A DNA stretch of 64,000 nucleotides from Fibrobacter succinogenes (GCA_902762795.1 CACWPM010000018.1:62001-126000); one strand, 5' to 3'; positions 26,262 through 35,429 are shown, numbered from the stretch's first letter. Notes: a model not told the origin generated them from the letters alone. Translations and numbers: made by a program.

Positions 26262-27131
26262 CTAAAACGCGTAACCTACACCTATACCAATTGATCCAAT
26301 GATAGACAAGGCTATACCCACACCTCGCGCCGGTTGTTCATCATTGATTGCGGCTAGCACAATACCCGTCGTAAGTAACGCGCTACCGCCGATGATGGCC
26401 CCCCAACGAAGCCAAGCCGAAGCAGCTCTGTTTTTCACGGCAGGGACTTCGCCGATAGGCTTGGATGACCGCTGAACCTTTTCCCCTTCTATTTCAGCGG
26501 GAGTTGAATTGAGATTCACTTTACCCACACGAATTTCTTCGGCATCAGATTCTACAGAGGTGGCGTTTAAACTGAGACCATCACCGATGCCACCAGCGCC
26601 CTTATTCACCCGACGTCCCCCAGACTTGGGAGATGACGAAGGATCGTCGCCTTTCACCTTGCGGAAGAATTCAGGAGCGCTCTTCTTTATTTCTTTCAAA
26701 AGTTCTTCCACGTTCGAGCCATGCCCGTTGAAACTTGCAACAAGTTTGTTCCCTGCGGTTTCGTAGATTTCAGCCGAAATCGTGAGCTTAGAACCGAATT
26801 TTCCCACGCGGGCCTGGCAAACGTAATCGGCCGCAATATTCCTCCCTGTTTCCGCAAGACAACTGCCTTCGCAATCTTCGATAGCCTTACCCGGCGGGAG
26901 CATCACGTTGATGTTTTCGCGAGTCATGATGGTAAAGTTCTGCGAAGCAGGGAGTTCCTTCACCGCCTCTTCACGCAGCACATTCGTAAGGTACTGCCGG
27001 TCAGACAAGGACACCTTCTTTTTCAAATCCAAATCAACGCCGGTTTCGAGCACTGCGACATGCGCCGCCATTGCACTCGAAACACAAACCAACAAGAAGA
27101 AAAGAGTATTCAATAGATACTTCATAATCAT
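26262..27131 (-). CDS. Exported protein with CsgG/TolB-like domain and C-terminal membrane helices
   Basis: 289 residues. The signal peptide ends near SSAMAAHV. Residues 25-145 resemble the alpha/beta fold found in CsgG/FlgO/TolB-type proteins: VAVLETGVD, then SDRQYLTNVLREEAV, FTIMTRENI, and the CEGSCLAETGRNIAADYV pattern known from delta-proteobacterial and Fibrobacter proteins. A low-complexity linker precedes two hydrophobic helices at the end (WGAIIGGSALLTTGIVLA and the last 20 residues). ATG 27125 (MKYLL) is also a possible start. The role is unknown. Confidence 0.75.
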   Translation of the reverse strand: MIMKYLLNTLFFLLVCVSSAMAAHVAVLETGVDLDLKKKVSLSDRQYLTNVLREEAVKELPASQNFTIMTRENINVMLPPGKAIEDCEGSCLAETGRNIAADYVCQARVGKFGSKLTISAEIYETAGNKLVASFNGHGSNVEELLKEIKKSAPEFFRKVKGDDPSSSPKSGGRRVNKGAGGIGDGLSLNATSVESDAEEIRVGKVNLNSTPAEIEGEKVQRSSKPIGEVPAVKNRAASAWLRWGAIIGGSALLTTGIVLAAINDEQPARGVGIALSIIGSIGIGVGYAF

Positions 27132-27168
27132 CTGCTTCTATAAATTTGACGAATATTGAACAGACAAA

Positions 27169-27912
27169 CTATTCGGAGAACGTAAACGGAATAGTCACGG
27201 TCGTATTGCCCTTAGCCACCTTTCCAAATGTCCACGTGCTCACAGCCATCTTGATGATTTCGTCAAATCCACTGTCGCCCGTATTCGAATCCACGACAGA
27301 AATTTCACTGATATCGCCATTAGGCGTGATGGTGAACTTCAATGTAACCTTACCCTGCAATTTTTTGTTTTTCTTGCGATACTGGTCGTAAATTTTTTGA
27401 AGATCCGGAGTACGCTGCTTGACAACTTGATCTATGTCGCCGCTTGTGCGTACGGAGGTTTCGTCCTCGCTATCGAAGTTGCTTTCGAAGCCTCCGAACA
27501 AAGGAGCCCAGTAAGCGGAGTAAATATCATCAACCTTGACATAAGGCACTTCATTACCGCCTTTCCAAGCTTTGTACTTCGTCACCTTGATGGTACAATT
27601 ATTATCATCTCCCGTCACATCGATGTAATAGCGGTGCGATATCGAACCGACCACACCATATCCCGCATAAATGGCGACCAAATGTTTTTCCGTAACAATC
27701 TTACCTTCTACAGGATCAGCCTTGGTGAGTTCCACACCTCTATCCCTGAAAGTCACCTGAACCGCATTGTAACAAACATTGCGAGGTTGATTATAGCTCC
27801 TTGTAAGATACTGGTCGTAGAGGGCTGGATCGTTCAACTGCATGGTCTTTGCACACCCAGAAAGAAGGGCTAGTATGGATACAAATCCTGCAATAAAAAG
27901 TGTCTTTTTCAT
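27169..27912 (-). CDS. Lipoprotein with TonB/AgmX C-terminal-like domain
   Basis: 247 residues with AAGGAG before ATG 27912. Lipobox LLSGC. Residues about 35-130 form an unknown domain; the last 65 residues (KVTLKFTITPNGDISEISVV ... WTFGKVAKG) match the AgmX/PglI or TonB C-terminal pattern, where this domain contacts periplasmic or outer-membrane partners. Unlike TonB it has a lipid anchor and no Pro-rich spanning region. It is followed on the same strand by the CsgG-like gene 37 bases later, so they may be one unit. Confidence 0.8.
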   Translation of the reverse strand: MKKTLFIAGFVSILALLSGCAKTMQLNDPALYDQYLTRSYNQPRNVCYNAVQVTFRDRGVELTKADPVEGKIVTEKHLVAIYAGYGVVGSISHRYYIDVTGDDNNCTIKVTKYKAWKGGNEVPYVKVDDIYSAYWAPLFGGFESNFDSEDETSVRTSGDIDQVVKQRTPDLQKIYDQYRKKNKKLQGKVTLKFTITPNGDISEISVVDSNTGDSGFDEIIKMAVSTWTFGKVAKGNTTVTIPFTFSE

Positions 27913-28063
27913 ATGGTCTCCTTTTTTGATCTTCTGTAATATAAAAAAAAAGAAACGAGATTTTTCCCCGACAGATACGCAAACTTATTTTGCGCATAAA
28001 AACACAACTGAATTAGACGCTTGTAAAAAAATATTAACTAGAAATTTCAATTGTCCGTAAATA

Positions 28064-28819
28064 TTATCTCTTTCGCATACAAAATCGACGAACAACCTGA
28101 CGCAAAACGCGCAAGCCATATGTGACCACGTTGAGGTTCGATTTTTCGCCATCATACCGCGTAGGAATCGGAAGCTCCGCTATAGCAAAATTGCGCGCAT
28201 CAGCAATAGAAATAAGTTCCAAATCAACGTCAAACGACGGGCTCAAGCGATTCATATCGACGGTTTTCAAGAAACGCGAAGAATAAACGATAAAACCGCT
28301 ATGGCGGTCCGTAAGCTTTACACGAAACACTTTGTTTTCAATAGCGGTGAGAAGAGCTCCGCCAAGTCGCTTGTACAAAGGCATGCCCCCGCGCTTTGCC
28401 TCCCCCGCAACAGCATGGCGCGAACCCTGCAGCAAATCGAGATTACGATTTTCCATTTCGGCAAAGAACTCACCCAACTTTTCGGCAGGATATTGGCTAT
28501 CGCCGTGCAAGCACGCAATAAAAGCAGCCCCAGAAGCCAAGCCTTCGGCAATTCCTTTTTTGACAACTGTTCCATAACCGCTATTTTGTTCAAACTTTAA
28601 ATATTCAAATTGCGATTTGAGGTCGGACGCATTTTCTGAATGACGAGCATTTTCGGAAACAAAGCGTTCAAACGCCTGTGCTGTTCCGTCACGCGAGCCA
28701 TCGTCAATGACAAGCACATGCGAACGAGCCAAAACAGAATCATCAATTTTCGCAAGGACTTCGCCAAGAGTCTTTTCTACGTTATACGCAGGAACGAAGA
28801 TGAAATAATCATTGGTCAT
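28064..28819 (-). CDS. Family 2 glycosyltransferase (dolichol-phosphate-mannose-synthase-like)
   Basis: About 251 residues from ATG 28819 (MTNDYF); a TTG at 28831 is possible. The GT-A fold is clear: FVPAYNVEKTLGEVL, VIDDGSRDGT and HGDSQYPAEKL, and a RHSGFIVYSSRFL region. Such enzymes move a sugar from NDP-sugar to polyprenyl phosphate or a lipid-linked glycan. Residues around NARHSENASDLKSQ, in the loop after the first helix, look like a short insertion with the same kind of words as seen in the DUF58 repeat. It follows the epimerase gene by 29 bases, so they form one unit. Confidence 0.92.
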   Translation of the reverse strand: MTNDYFIFVPAYNVEKTLGEVLAKIDDSVLARSHVLVIDDGSRDGTAQAFERFVSENARHSENASDLKSQFEYLKFEQNSGYGTVVKKGIAEGLASGAAFIACLHGDSQYPAEKLGEFFAEMENRNLDLLQGSRHAVAGEAKRGGMPLYKRLGGALLTAIENKVFRVKLTDRHSGFIVYSSRFLKTVDMNRLSPSFDVDLELISIADARNFAIAELPIPTRYDGEKSNLNVVTYGLRVLRQVVRRFCMRKR

Positions 28820-28848
28820 ATTGATAGGCAAAATGCAGTAGACAAAGA

Positions 28849-29994
28849 TTATCTTTCGTCTCTAGTCTCTCGTCTTTCGTCTAAACTACTATAATGTCCA
28901 ACAAACCACGTCAACGACTCGCGCAGCACCACATCAATCGGGGTCTTCGCCTTAAAGCCAAGCAAGAGCTCCGCTTTTTCTACCGAGGGCAAGCGACGCA
29001 TGGAATCATCGTACCCCTCGCCATAATAATCAACGCCAGAAACCATTTCCGGCGCAGGGACGGTTTCAATATCCACGTTTTTGATTTCGGCAAAAATCTT
29101 GCGCATTTTGTAGGCAAGCTCAGCAATCGTAACCTCATTGTCAGGATTGCCGACATTGAACGCCTGCGAAAACGGAGACTTCTCCGCAACATTTTCAACA
29201 ACGTTCCCTGAAGCATTCGCAGTATTCGTCACGACTCCGGCCAGATGCCCCGCAAGTCCCGCTTCAAACAAAGCGAACATGAAATCGACAGCATCAAAAA
29301 CACTTGTAAAACTACGCTTCGCCGTTCCGCCGTTCACGAGCTTGAGAGGTTCACCGCGAACAAGCGCCGACGAGAAATTCGCGAGCACGCGCGGAATGCC
29401 AGAGCCGTCAACCCCTGGCATAAAATCCATGTAAGGCCCAACAAAATTGAACGGGCGCACCACTGTCCACTTCAAATTCTTGAGACCCGCTATATAACGC
29501 TCCGTCAAAAGTTTCGCGGTCGCATAACTCCAGCGGCTCGCCGTCACCGGTCCAAACGTTAGTTCAGTCTCATCTTCAACAAGCATGCCCGAATCGGCTG
29601 ACGTACGCCCATAAACCTCGGACGTCGAAAAATGTATCAACCACGAACCCGATTTTGCACAAGCATCCGCAAGCGCAGCCGGATGATCGTAGTTGCTGCG
29701 GATAACTTCAGGAGCTTCCGCCATGTAGCGACTCGGCGTACAAATTGCGGCCAAGTTTACCACTACAGGATATTTTGCAATTCGTTCAACGACACTTTTA
29801 TCGGCAAGGTCTGCGCACATAAACTCGCAGCGTTCATCGTGAAGCCTGTGTTGGATTCTATAAAAATCCAAATCAACACCAAAAACACGCCACCGAGTGC
29901 GTGCTAAAATAGCATCAAGAAGATGACAACCAATAAAACCACCGCAGCCGACAATGGCCACGGTGATACTAGAATCATTGAACTTTAGGTTCAT
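28849..29994 (-). CDS. NAD-dependent sugar epimerase/dehydratase (ArnA decarboxylase-like)
   Basis: 381 residues. The Rossmann motif VGCGGFIGCHLL and the catalytic YATAK (Tyr-x3-Lys), with FSTSEVYG upstream, place it in the extended short-chain family; GPYMDFMPGVDGSGIPRVL recalls the ArnA UDP-glucuronate decarboxylase branch. Residues around NTANASGNVVENVAEK look like an insertion before the AFNVGNPDNEV motif. The last ten residues (DERRETRDER) are encoded by a GTCTTTCGTCTC-type dispersed repeat. The ATG overlaps the stop of the upstream lipoprotein gene as TAATG. Confidence 0.9.
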   Translation of the reverse strand: MNLKFNDSSITVAIVGCGGFIGCHLLDAILARTRWRVFGVDLDFYRIQHRLHDERCEFMCADLADKSVVERIAKYPVVVNLAAICTPSRYMAEAPEVIRSNYDHPAALADACAKSGSWLIHFSTSEVYGRTSADSGMLVEDETELTFGPVTASRWSYATAKLLTERYIAGLKNLKWTVVRPFNFVGPYMDFMPGVDGSGIPRVLANFSSALVRGEPLKLVNGGTAKRSFTSVFDAVDFMFALFEAGLAGHLAGVVTNTANASGNVVENVAEKSPFSQAFNVGNPDNEVTIAELAYKMRKIFAEIKNVDIETVPAPEMVSGVDYYGEGYDDSMRRLPSVEKAELLLGFKAKTPIDVVLRESLTWFVGHYSSLDERRETRDER

Positions 29995-30419
29995 TACTTG
30001 ACAATGAAGAGTTCGGAGTTGGCACCCTTATTCTGCTTGTTGTACGGAATAACGCGAATAGCGCCAAACTGAGTCGGTTCTACACCATGATCCGCAGCAA
30101 GAGTAACCTTCACCGTATGGCAAGTTTTGCCATCGGCCGGGCCAGTCAAGTCAAAGGATTCATCGAGCAAATCCGTGCCGGCATCACCAGCACTTTTCTT
30201 GAATACAACTCGATAACCATCATCAATCGTCGTACCGAAAACAACGTCAATCGTTTGACCAACAGAGAACGTTTCACTGACAGTCGGGTAAACGACCTTA
30301 ACGCCATCCGACACCGTGCAGTCGTAAGACTGAGTGGACGGGCCCGTGGAAGAATCGTCATCTCCGCAAGCAAGGAATGCCAGGGAACCGGTCAAAAGCA
30401 ATGCATGGAAAAACTTCAT
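29994..30419 (-). CDS. Small lipoprotein, unknown
   Basis: 141 residues with AGAGGA before ATG 30419. Signal peptide with lipobox LAFLAC, followed by an acidic DDDSSTGPS linker. The rest is a beta-rich domain (TVSETFSVGQTIDVVFG, then YRVVFKKSAGD, HTVKVTLAADHG). No family is recognised. Its TAA overlaps the ATG of the epimerase, which suggests translational coupling of an exported protein with a glycan enzyme. Confidence 0.8.
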   Translation of the reverse strand: MKFFHALLLTGSLAFLACGDDDSSTGPSTQSYDCTVSDGVKVVYPTVSETFSVGQTIDVVFGTTIDDGYRVVFKKSAGDAGTDLLDESFDLTGPADGKTCHTVKVTLAADHGVEPTQFGAIRVIPYNKQNKGANSELFIVK

Positions 30420-30787
30420 AAAATCCTCTTCTCAGGTTTTGAGTTTAACGGTAACAATATACAATAATTGATACGTCCTATACTATTAATTTAAATCACA
30501 TAAGCAAAAAAAATGCACAAGATCCTTCGACAAGAGTTTTTCGAGAAATAAAGGAAGAGGCAAGCCCCAGCCTCTTAGGCTCGGTAAAAAGAAACAAGAG
30601 CGATTAGAACTGTATGGATGGGGCAAAGCCCCTCCCAATTGGCTCAGTCATATCCATACGAGTATGGCTGCGACGTTCGCCTTAAAGGGAGTCTCCTAGC
30701 GCGGAGGATGACCGTGGCTGCGACACTCACCTTTTGAGGTTGTCCCTACGCTTCGCTTCGAGGATGACAGGGGCCAGGATGACAGGC
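30420..30787. repeat. Gene-free 368-base region with hairpins and REP-like repeats
   Basis: No plausible gene is seen. It holds a hairpin AGAGGC/GCCTCT (about 30556-30575), a hairpin GGGGC AAA GCCCC (30619-30632), a palindrome CCATACGAGTATGG, and two copies of a GGATGAC-type repeat ending CGCGGAGGATGAC and CTTCGAGGATGACAGG. Related words occur at 53170-53190 and 60708-60722. Confidence 0.6.
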
Positions 30788-31498
30788 CTAATCCTTTAGC
30801 AATTCCGGATGTTTTTCTGAAATCCGTCGCGCAAGATAGACGAACGGGGTATCCATCAGCGATGTCACGATAAAGATGCCGTAACCGAACACGAGAATTT
30901 CGACGATGGTATTCCACGGGAAGACGCCCGCGAACGCAAGCAAGTTGAACACGACCACGTTAATCAACTGGCTTACAAGCGTGGAGCCGTTATTGCGGAG
31001 CCACAAATAACCTTTCTTGTCGCCGAACTTCTTTTCGGACCATTTCCACCAGGCATGGTAGGCCCACACGTCGAACATTTCACAGACGGCGTATGCAAAC
31101 AAACTCGCAAGCATCACGCGCGGCGTGTTCGAGAACACGGTACGGATGGGTTCAGCCATCGTATCGCCTGCCGCCGGGATGTACAGGAACCAGCTCTGCG
31201 AAATCAGAATGAACGTGACGTTCGCAAGAATGCCAATCTTGACGCAGCGGCTCGCTTCTTTTTTGCCGAAGATTTCACTCATGATGTCGGTCGCGAGGAA
31301 TGTCGAAGCGAAGATGACGTTGCCGAGCGTGGTATCGAGCCCGAAGGCGTGTACCAGAATAAGCACTTCGATGTTTGCGGCAATCGTGCAAATGACGGTC
31401 CAGGCAAAAATGCCCTGCTTGCCGAAGAAGCGGAAGAAGGCGACGAGGCCCCCGAAGAAGGCGAAGATAGAGGCGATGAGGATAAGTTCGTTTTGCAT
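30788..31498 (-). CDS. Queuosine precursor transporter (YhhQ/VUT family)
   Basis: 236 residues with six to seven membrane segments. TDIMSEIFGKKEA, a VWAYHAWWKWSEKKFG region and WLRNNGSTLVSQLINVVVF are the marks of the YhhQ family, which imports queuosine precursors such as preQ0 or preQ1. It lies downstream of queF on the same strand with about 117 bases between, and that gap is filled by dispersed repeats. Together they point to salvage of a 7-deazaguanine precursor plus its reduction. Confidence 0.92.
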   Translation of the reverse strand: MQNELILIASIFAFFGGLVAFFRFFGKQGIFAWTVICTIAANIEVLILVHAFGLDTTLGNVIFASTFLATDIMSEIFGKKEASRCVKIGILANVTFILISQSWFLYIPAAGDTMAEPIRTVFSNTPRVMLASLFAYAVCEMFDVWAYHAWWKWSEKKFGDKKGYLWLRNNGSTLVSQLINVVVFNLLAFAGVFPWNTIVEILVFGYGIFIVTSLMDTPFVYLARRISEKHPELLKD

Positions 31499-31500
31499 AA

Positions 31501-31632
31501 GTAGTAGGAAGTTAGAAGTAGGAAGTGGTTAGGGTTTAGGGGTTGGGAAAGTAAGGCGGCATCGCCGCATTTTTTAATGATCTTGGTACTTAAGATATAA
31601 CCTATTTCCTGTTACCTAACACCTATTACCTC
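31501..31632. repeat. Paired-arm TTAGG repeat, copy between queF and yhhQ
   Basis: A GTAGTAGGAAG-type segment (31501-31527) is followed by a left arm (GGTTAGGGTTTAGGGGTTGGG), a core with hairpins GCGGC ATC GCCGC (31556-31568) and ATCTT/AAGAT (31580-31596), and a right arm CCTATTTCCTGTTACC then TAACACCTATTACC (31601-31630). The right arm runs into queF and encodes its last residues and stop. Confidence 0.65.
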
Positions 31633-32101
31633 TTCTATCTATCGCAGCAAACAGGCGGGTCTTTGCGATGGCCTCGAATTCGGTCCCCGGCTTGCCATAG
31701 TTCGCGAACGGGTAAAGCGAAATGCCTCCACGCGGCATAAAGATGCCTTCGACTTCAATGTACTTCGGGTCAAGAAGCTTCACCAAGTCCTTCATGATGA
31801 TGTTCACGCAGTCTTCGTGGAAATCCCCGTGATTGCGGAACGAGAACATGTAAAGCTTGAGCGACTTGGATTCCACCAAGAACTGGTCGGGAATGTAATT
31901 GATCTTGATTTCGGCAAAGTCCGGCTGGCCCGTTTTCGGGCAAAGGCTCGTGAATTCCGGGCAGTTGAAGGTGACCATGTAGTCGTTACCCGGATGCTTG
32001 TTCGGGAACTTTTCGAGCACTTCGGGGCTATAGGTCGTCTTGTACTGCGTCTTGTTGTTGCCCAAGAGCGTAACGCCTTCGAGTTCAGCTTCTGAACGCA
32101 T
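31616..32101 (-). CDS. queF: NADPH-dependent 7-cyano-7-deazaguanine (preQ0) reductase QueF
   Basis: 161 residues, unimodular type I QueF. The catalytic Cys54 is in [12 protein letters not shown]; the family motif [14 protein letters not shown] with E77 and S78 and the HEDCVN motif follow. It reduces preQ0 to preQ1 for queuosine in tRNA. AGGAGAC precedes the ATG. The last residues (RRGNRC) and the stop codon are encoded by the arm of a dispersed repeat, so the native tail was probably replaced. Upstream leader hairpins are described separately. Confidence 0.96.
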   Translation of the reverse strand: MRSEAELEGVTLLGNNKTQYKTTYSPEVLEKFPNKHPGNDYMVTFNCPEFTSLCPKTGQPDFAEIKINYIPDQFLVESKSLKLYMFSFRNHGDFHEDCVNIIMKDLVKLLDPKYIEVEGIFMPRGGISLYPFANYGKPGTEFEAIAKTRLFAAIDRRGNRC

Positions 32102-32190
32102 AATGTCTCCTAGTTTTGGTTTATAGACTCGCGGACTTTTTTTTGAGAAGCCCGCCGCCTAAGGTCAGGATGGTTTTCGAACTGACCGAT
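32102..32190 (-). promoter_or_regulatory. Structured leader of queF
   Basis: On the reverse strand GGTCAG/CTGACC (32163-32187, loop TTCGAAAACCATC) is followed by GCGGGCTT/AAGTCCGC (32131-32155), about 20 bases before the ribosome binding site. A preQ1-responsive leader would be logical here, but the usual preQ1-I loop and A-rich tail are not evident. Confidence 0.35.
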
Positions 32191-32288
32191 TTACAAGCGC
32201 AAAGATAGAATTTTTCCACGCCGTTTCAAAATTATTTGATTCATACCTTCAATTTAAATGTATAATAGGTAAAAAGACGGAGATTTTT

Positions 32289-33659
32289 ATGGCTCTCATG
32301 ATTATTCAGCTTTTAATTGTGCTCCTAGCACTGTACGTGGGTTCGCGTTACGGGAGTCTTGCTCTCGGCGCCATCTCGGGAATCGGCCTAGCCATTTTGG
32401 TACTCGGCTTTGGCTTGAAACCCGGAACACCCCCTACAGATGTCATTTACATCATCATCGCGGCGGTAACATGCGCGGGCATCATGCAGGCATCGGGCGG
32501 TATGGATTGGCTCATCCAGATTGCGGAAAGACTATTGCGCAAGCACCCAAACCACATCACAATTCTTGCACCGCTTTGCACATTCTTCTTGACGGTGCTC
32601 GTAGGCACGGGCCACGTGGTCTATACGTTGATGCCCATCATCTGCGACATTTCGCTCAAGAAAGGGATACGCCCCGAACGTCCTTGCGCTGTTGCCTCAG
32701 TCGCTTCACAGGTTGGCATTACGTGTTCACCGATTGCCGCAGCAGTCGCTTCATTTGTCATCATTTCGAACAAGAACGGATTTGCCATCAACAATCTGCA
32801 AGTTATCGCCATTACGATTCCCGCATGTTTGTGCGGACTTATGGCCGCAGCAGCTGTTTCTTACAAACGCGGCCTCGACCTTGACAAAGACCCCGCTTTC
32901 CAGGCTCGTCTCAAAGACCCGCAAATGAAAGAGTATATGTACGGAAGCAAAGCCTCCGTTTTGGACAAGGAAGTTTCCAAGGATGCAAAACGCGCCGTCT
33001 ATATTTTCCTTGGCGCTCTCGCCGTCATCGTTTTATTTTCCATATTCCAGATGACCGGTCACGACATCCGTCCGCAGTTCCCCACAGGTAAAGTCATCAA
33101 CGGTATTGCGGAGATAAAACCGCTCGCCATGAACATCATCATCCAAATCGTGATGATTTCTGCGGCAGCGTTTATGATTATCTGTTGCAAGGCCAGCCCG
33201 AAAAAAGCTGTAGCAGGTGCAGTATGGCAAAGCGGCATGGTCGCCGTCGTCGCCATTTACGGAATCGCCTGGCTCGCCGATACGTATTTTGCAAACTACA
33301 TGGACGTGATGCAAGGAGGCCTCAAAGATATCGTACAACATTATCCGTGGACCATCGCGATTGCGTTCTTCGCCGTAAGCGTACTCATCAACTCGCAAGG
33401 AGCCGTCGTGGCCGCGATGCTCCCGTTAGCCTATAGCCTAGGCATCGAAGGCCCTGTGCTTCTAGGAGTTCTCCCGAGCGTTTACGGATACTTCTTTATC
33501 CCGAATTACCCCTCGGATATCGCGACCGTGAACTTCGACCGTTCGGGCACCACCGTCATCGGCAAGTACTTGCTGAACCACAGCTTTATGCGCCCCGGTT
33601 TGGTGAGCGTCATTGTTTCGACGATTGTAGGCTCGCTAATCGTTAAAATATTCTATTAA
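32289..33659 (+). CDS. Anaerobic C4-dicarboxylate transporter (DcuA/DcuB family)
   Basis: 456 residues with about 11-12 membrane segments. LLALYVGSRYGSLALGAISG, GTGHVVYTLMPIICDISLKKGIRPERPCAVASVASQ-type conserved stretches and SPIAAAVASFV are characteristic. The family exchanges fumarate, succinate, malate or aspartate across the inner membrane. In a succinate-forming fermenter it would export succinate. CGGAG precedes the ATG and the gene seems to be a single-gene unit; it converges with the small membrane protein gene at 33669. Confidence 0.95.
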   Translation: MALMIIQLLIVLLALYVGSRYGSLALGAISGIGLAILVLGFGLKPGTPPTDVIYIIIAAVTCAGIMQASGGMDWLIQIAERLLRKHPNHITILAPLCTFFLTVLVGTGHVVYTLMPIICDISLKKGIRPERPCAVASVASQVGITCSPIAAAVASFVIISNKNGFAINNLQVIAITIPACLCGLMAAAAVSYKRGLDLDKDPAFQARLKDPQMKEYMYGSKASVLDKEVSKDAKRAVYIFLGALAVIVLFSIFQMTGHDIRPQFPTGKVINGIAEIKPLAMNIIIQIVMISAAAFMIICCKASPKKAVAGAVWQSGMVAVVAIYGIAWLADTYFANYMDVMQGGLKDIVQHYPWTIAIAFFAVSVLINSQGAVVAAMLPLAYSLGIEGPVLLGVLPSVYGYFFIPNYPSDIATVNFDRSGTTVIGKYLLNHSFMRPGLVSVIVSTIVGSLIVKIFY

Positions 33660-33668
33660 AAAATCGAA

Positions 33669-34043
33669 CTAATAAGCGAGCGCGTTCAACCAGTAGCAAA
33701 CGGCTACGACAACCGAAAGCAAAGCCAAAACGATTTGCCCTTTCTTGCCTTTCGACAGAAATCCCGGAAGGCAATTCAAGGTTAAATAAACCGCAACGAC
33801 AATACCAACGATTTTAGTTACGTTGTGAGAAAACCATGGACCCATTTTATGGCCAAGTTGCAACAGAAGAATGGCAAAGAAAACCTGCAATAGCAGATGA
33901 ACCACAAAAATGGCACGCCCTTTTGCAGTGGCAAGTTTGAACATTCCCCCTGAAGCAAGAGACTTTAGCGGAGATTTGAAAATCATAACAACGCTCATCA
34001 CGACAACGATGATTAGCAAAGCGGCACCGATTATTGCAGTCAT
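33669..34043 (-). CDS. Small membrane protein with four helices, unknown
   Basis: 124 residues with four hydrophobic segments and basic loops. AGGAG precedes ATG 34043. No family is recognised. Its stop is 9 bases from the end of the converging Dcu gene and no terminator hairpin is seen between. Confidence 0.75.
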   Translation of the reverse strand: MTAIIGAALLIIVVVMSVVMIFKSPLKSLASGGMFKLATAKGRAIFVVHLLLQVFFAILLLQLGHKMGPWFSHNVTKIVGIVVAVYLTLNCLPGFLSKGKKGQIVLALLSVVVAVCYWLNALAY

Positions 34044-34134
34044 TATTTTCTCCTGATAAATTTAATGTTCATCCAAAAGCTATCAAACGCAAATTGGATT
34101 GCTTTAAATATAAGTCTAAAAAAAGCAAAAACAC

Positions 34135-35405
34135 ATGTGGTTGGTCAATAAACCATCCAAAATTCAGCAACCAGACAATCATAGATGTTTTGTCAATGAA
34201 AAGATGTTCTTCGACCATCAATATCTTTATAGTTTTAGGGTAGTTTTATTATTGCATGCTATAACCAGAAAAAGCCGGGACCGCAATGAGTGGGATTTCA
34301 AATTTTCGGACTGCGACCGCATTTACGGTTGGTCAATAAGTAAAAATGTGAAATTTTTATTCCGCAACTTGCTTTGGGGAACGCATACTCCCCAATGGCT
34401 GTACAATCTCGATATCGACGAAACCAAGAAAGCTATTGAAAATTGGTTTGACGAAGTCGCCAAACGCTACCCCAAACTCAGCATGATCGAAGTGATGTAC
34501 GGGGGTTCACGCGACAGCTACGGCCACTACCATTCCGGATTCGGAAGCGGCAATAAAATTATCGAGGCTCTCGGCGGCGACAACAACGACTACAAATTTG
34601 TGGCTACGGCTTTCAAAATGGCACGAAAACGTTGGCCTAATGCCGTCTTGATTTTCAATGACTACGATGATTACGGCTGGAAAAACAATCAAGGAGCAGC
34701 CCTTATCCAAAAGATTCAGGAACAGGGCGCACCCGTCGATGCGTACGGAATAATTCCCGCACCTCTCGTCCAAGGCTCCGGCCCTGCAGCGCAATGTTTT
34801 AGCACCGAACGCATCCAAAACGGCATTCAGGAAATCTACGACAAAATAAAAATCCCGTTGCTTATTACTGAATATAGCGTCGGCACAAGCAACGACAGCC
34901 TTCAAAAAGCATGCTACTCCGAACATATTCCGCTTTTTATGGAATCGGAATACATTGCAGGCGTCAACCTTTGGGGTTACCTCTACGAAACCGGAGCAAG
35001 CGTATGGGCAGACGAATCTAACCCAGGCCTTATCAAAAACGGTGTAGACCGCCCGGCAATGACATGGCTCAAGGAATATTTCAGCGAACACTTCTACGAT
35101 AGCAAGAACATATCGTACGACAGAGGCATCCGCTGGATTCGTTGGATTCAATCGCTTTGGAAGGGACGATTGCGATTGATGATAATGGTGGCAGGTTCAG
35201 CGGCAAGATTCGCTTAGAACAGAACACGCTCCAGAATTACGACATATTTGATGTGCAAGGCGTACGCTTAGGCAAGCTTTCGGCCTACGCCTTTAGCGAT
35301 GCATCAGCAAAACTCAAGTCTGCCAACACCGCAAAAACCTCGGGCATCTACTTCTTGTGGAGCCAAGCCTCCGGAAAGATGAAGAGCGTGAGAGTCGCAA
35401 GGTAG
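34135..35405 (+). pseudogene. Decayed GH10 endo-xylanase
   Basis: The frame from about 34285 to 35130 is clearly a GH10 TIM barrel: RIYGWS, NLLWGTHTPQWL, FKMARKRWPNAVLIFNDYDDYGW, GAPVDAYG, LLITEYSVGT (nucleophile Glu kept), and GVNLWGYLYE. Key parts are lost. The acid/base NE motif is replaced by EVMYGG, the conserved His before LLWG is Arg, and the AHD-like motif after DAYG is IPAP. The N-terminal part with the signal peptide is absent. After about 35140 the frame turns into basic junk ending at 35217 while a C-terminal sorting-like domain (NYDIFDVQGVRLGKL ... MKSVRVAR) continues in another frame to 35405. I infer a frameshifted, inactive relic. Confidence 0.82.
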
Positions 35406-35429
35406 AAAGGCGAGTTTTTCATCCCACCC

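Noticed and set aside
32102-32190. preQ1 riboswitch as a firm call
   Set aside because: The expected loop and A-rich tail are not seen; kept as a structured leader only.
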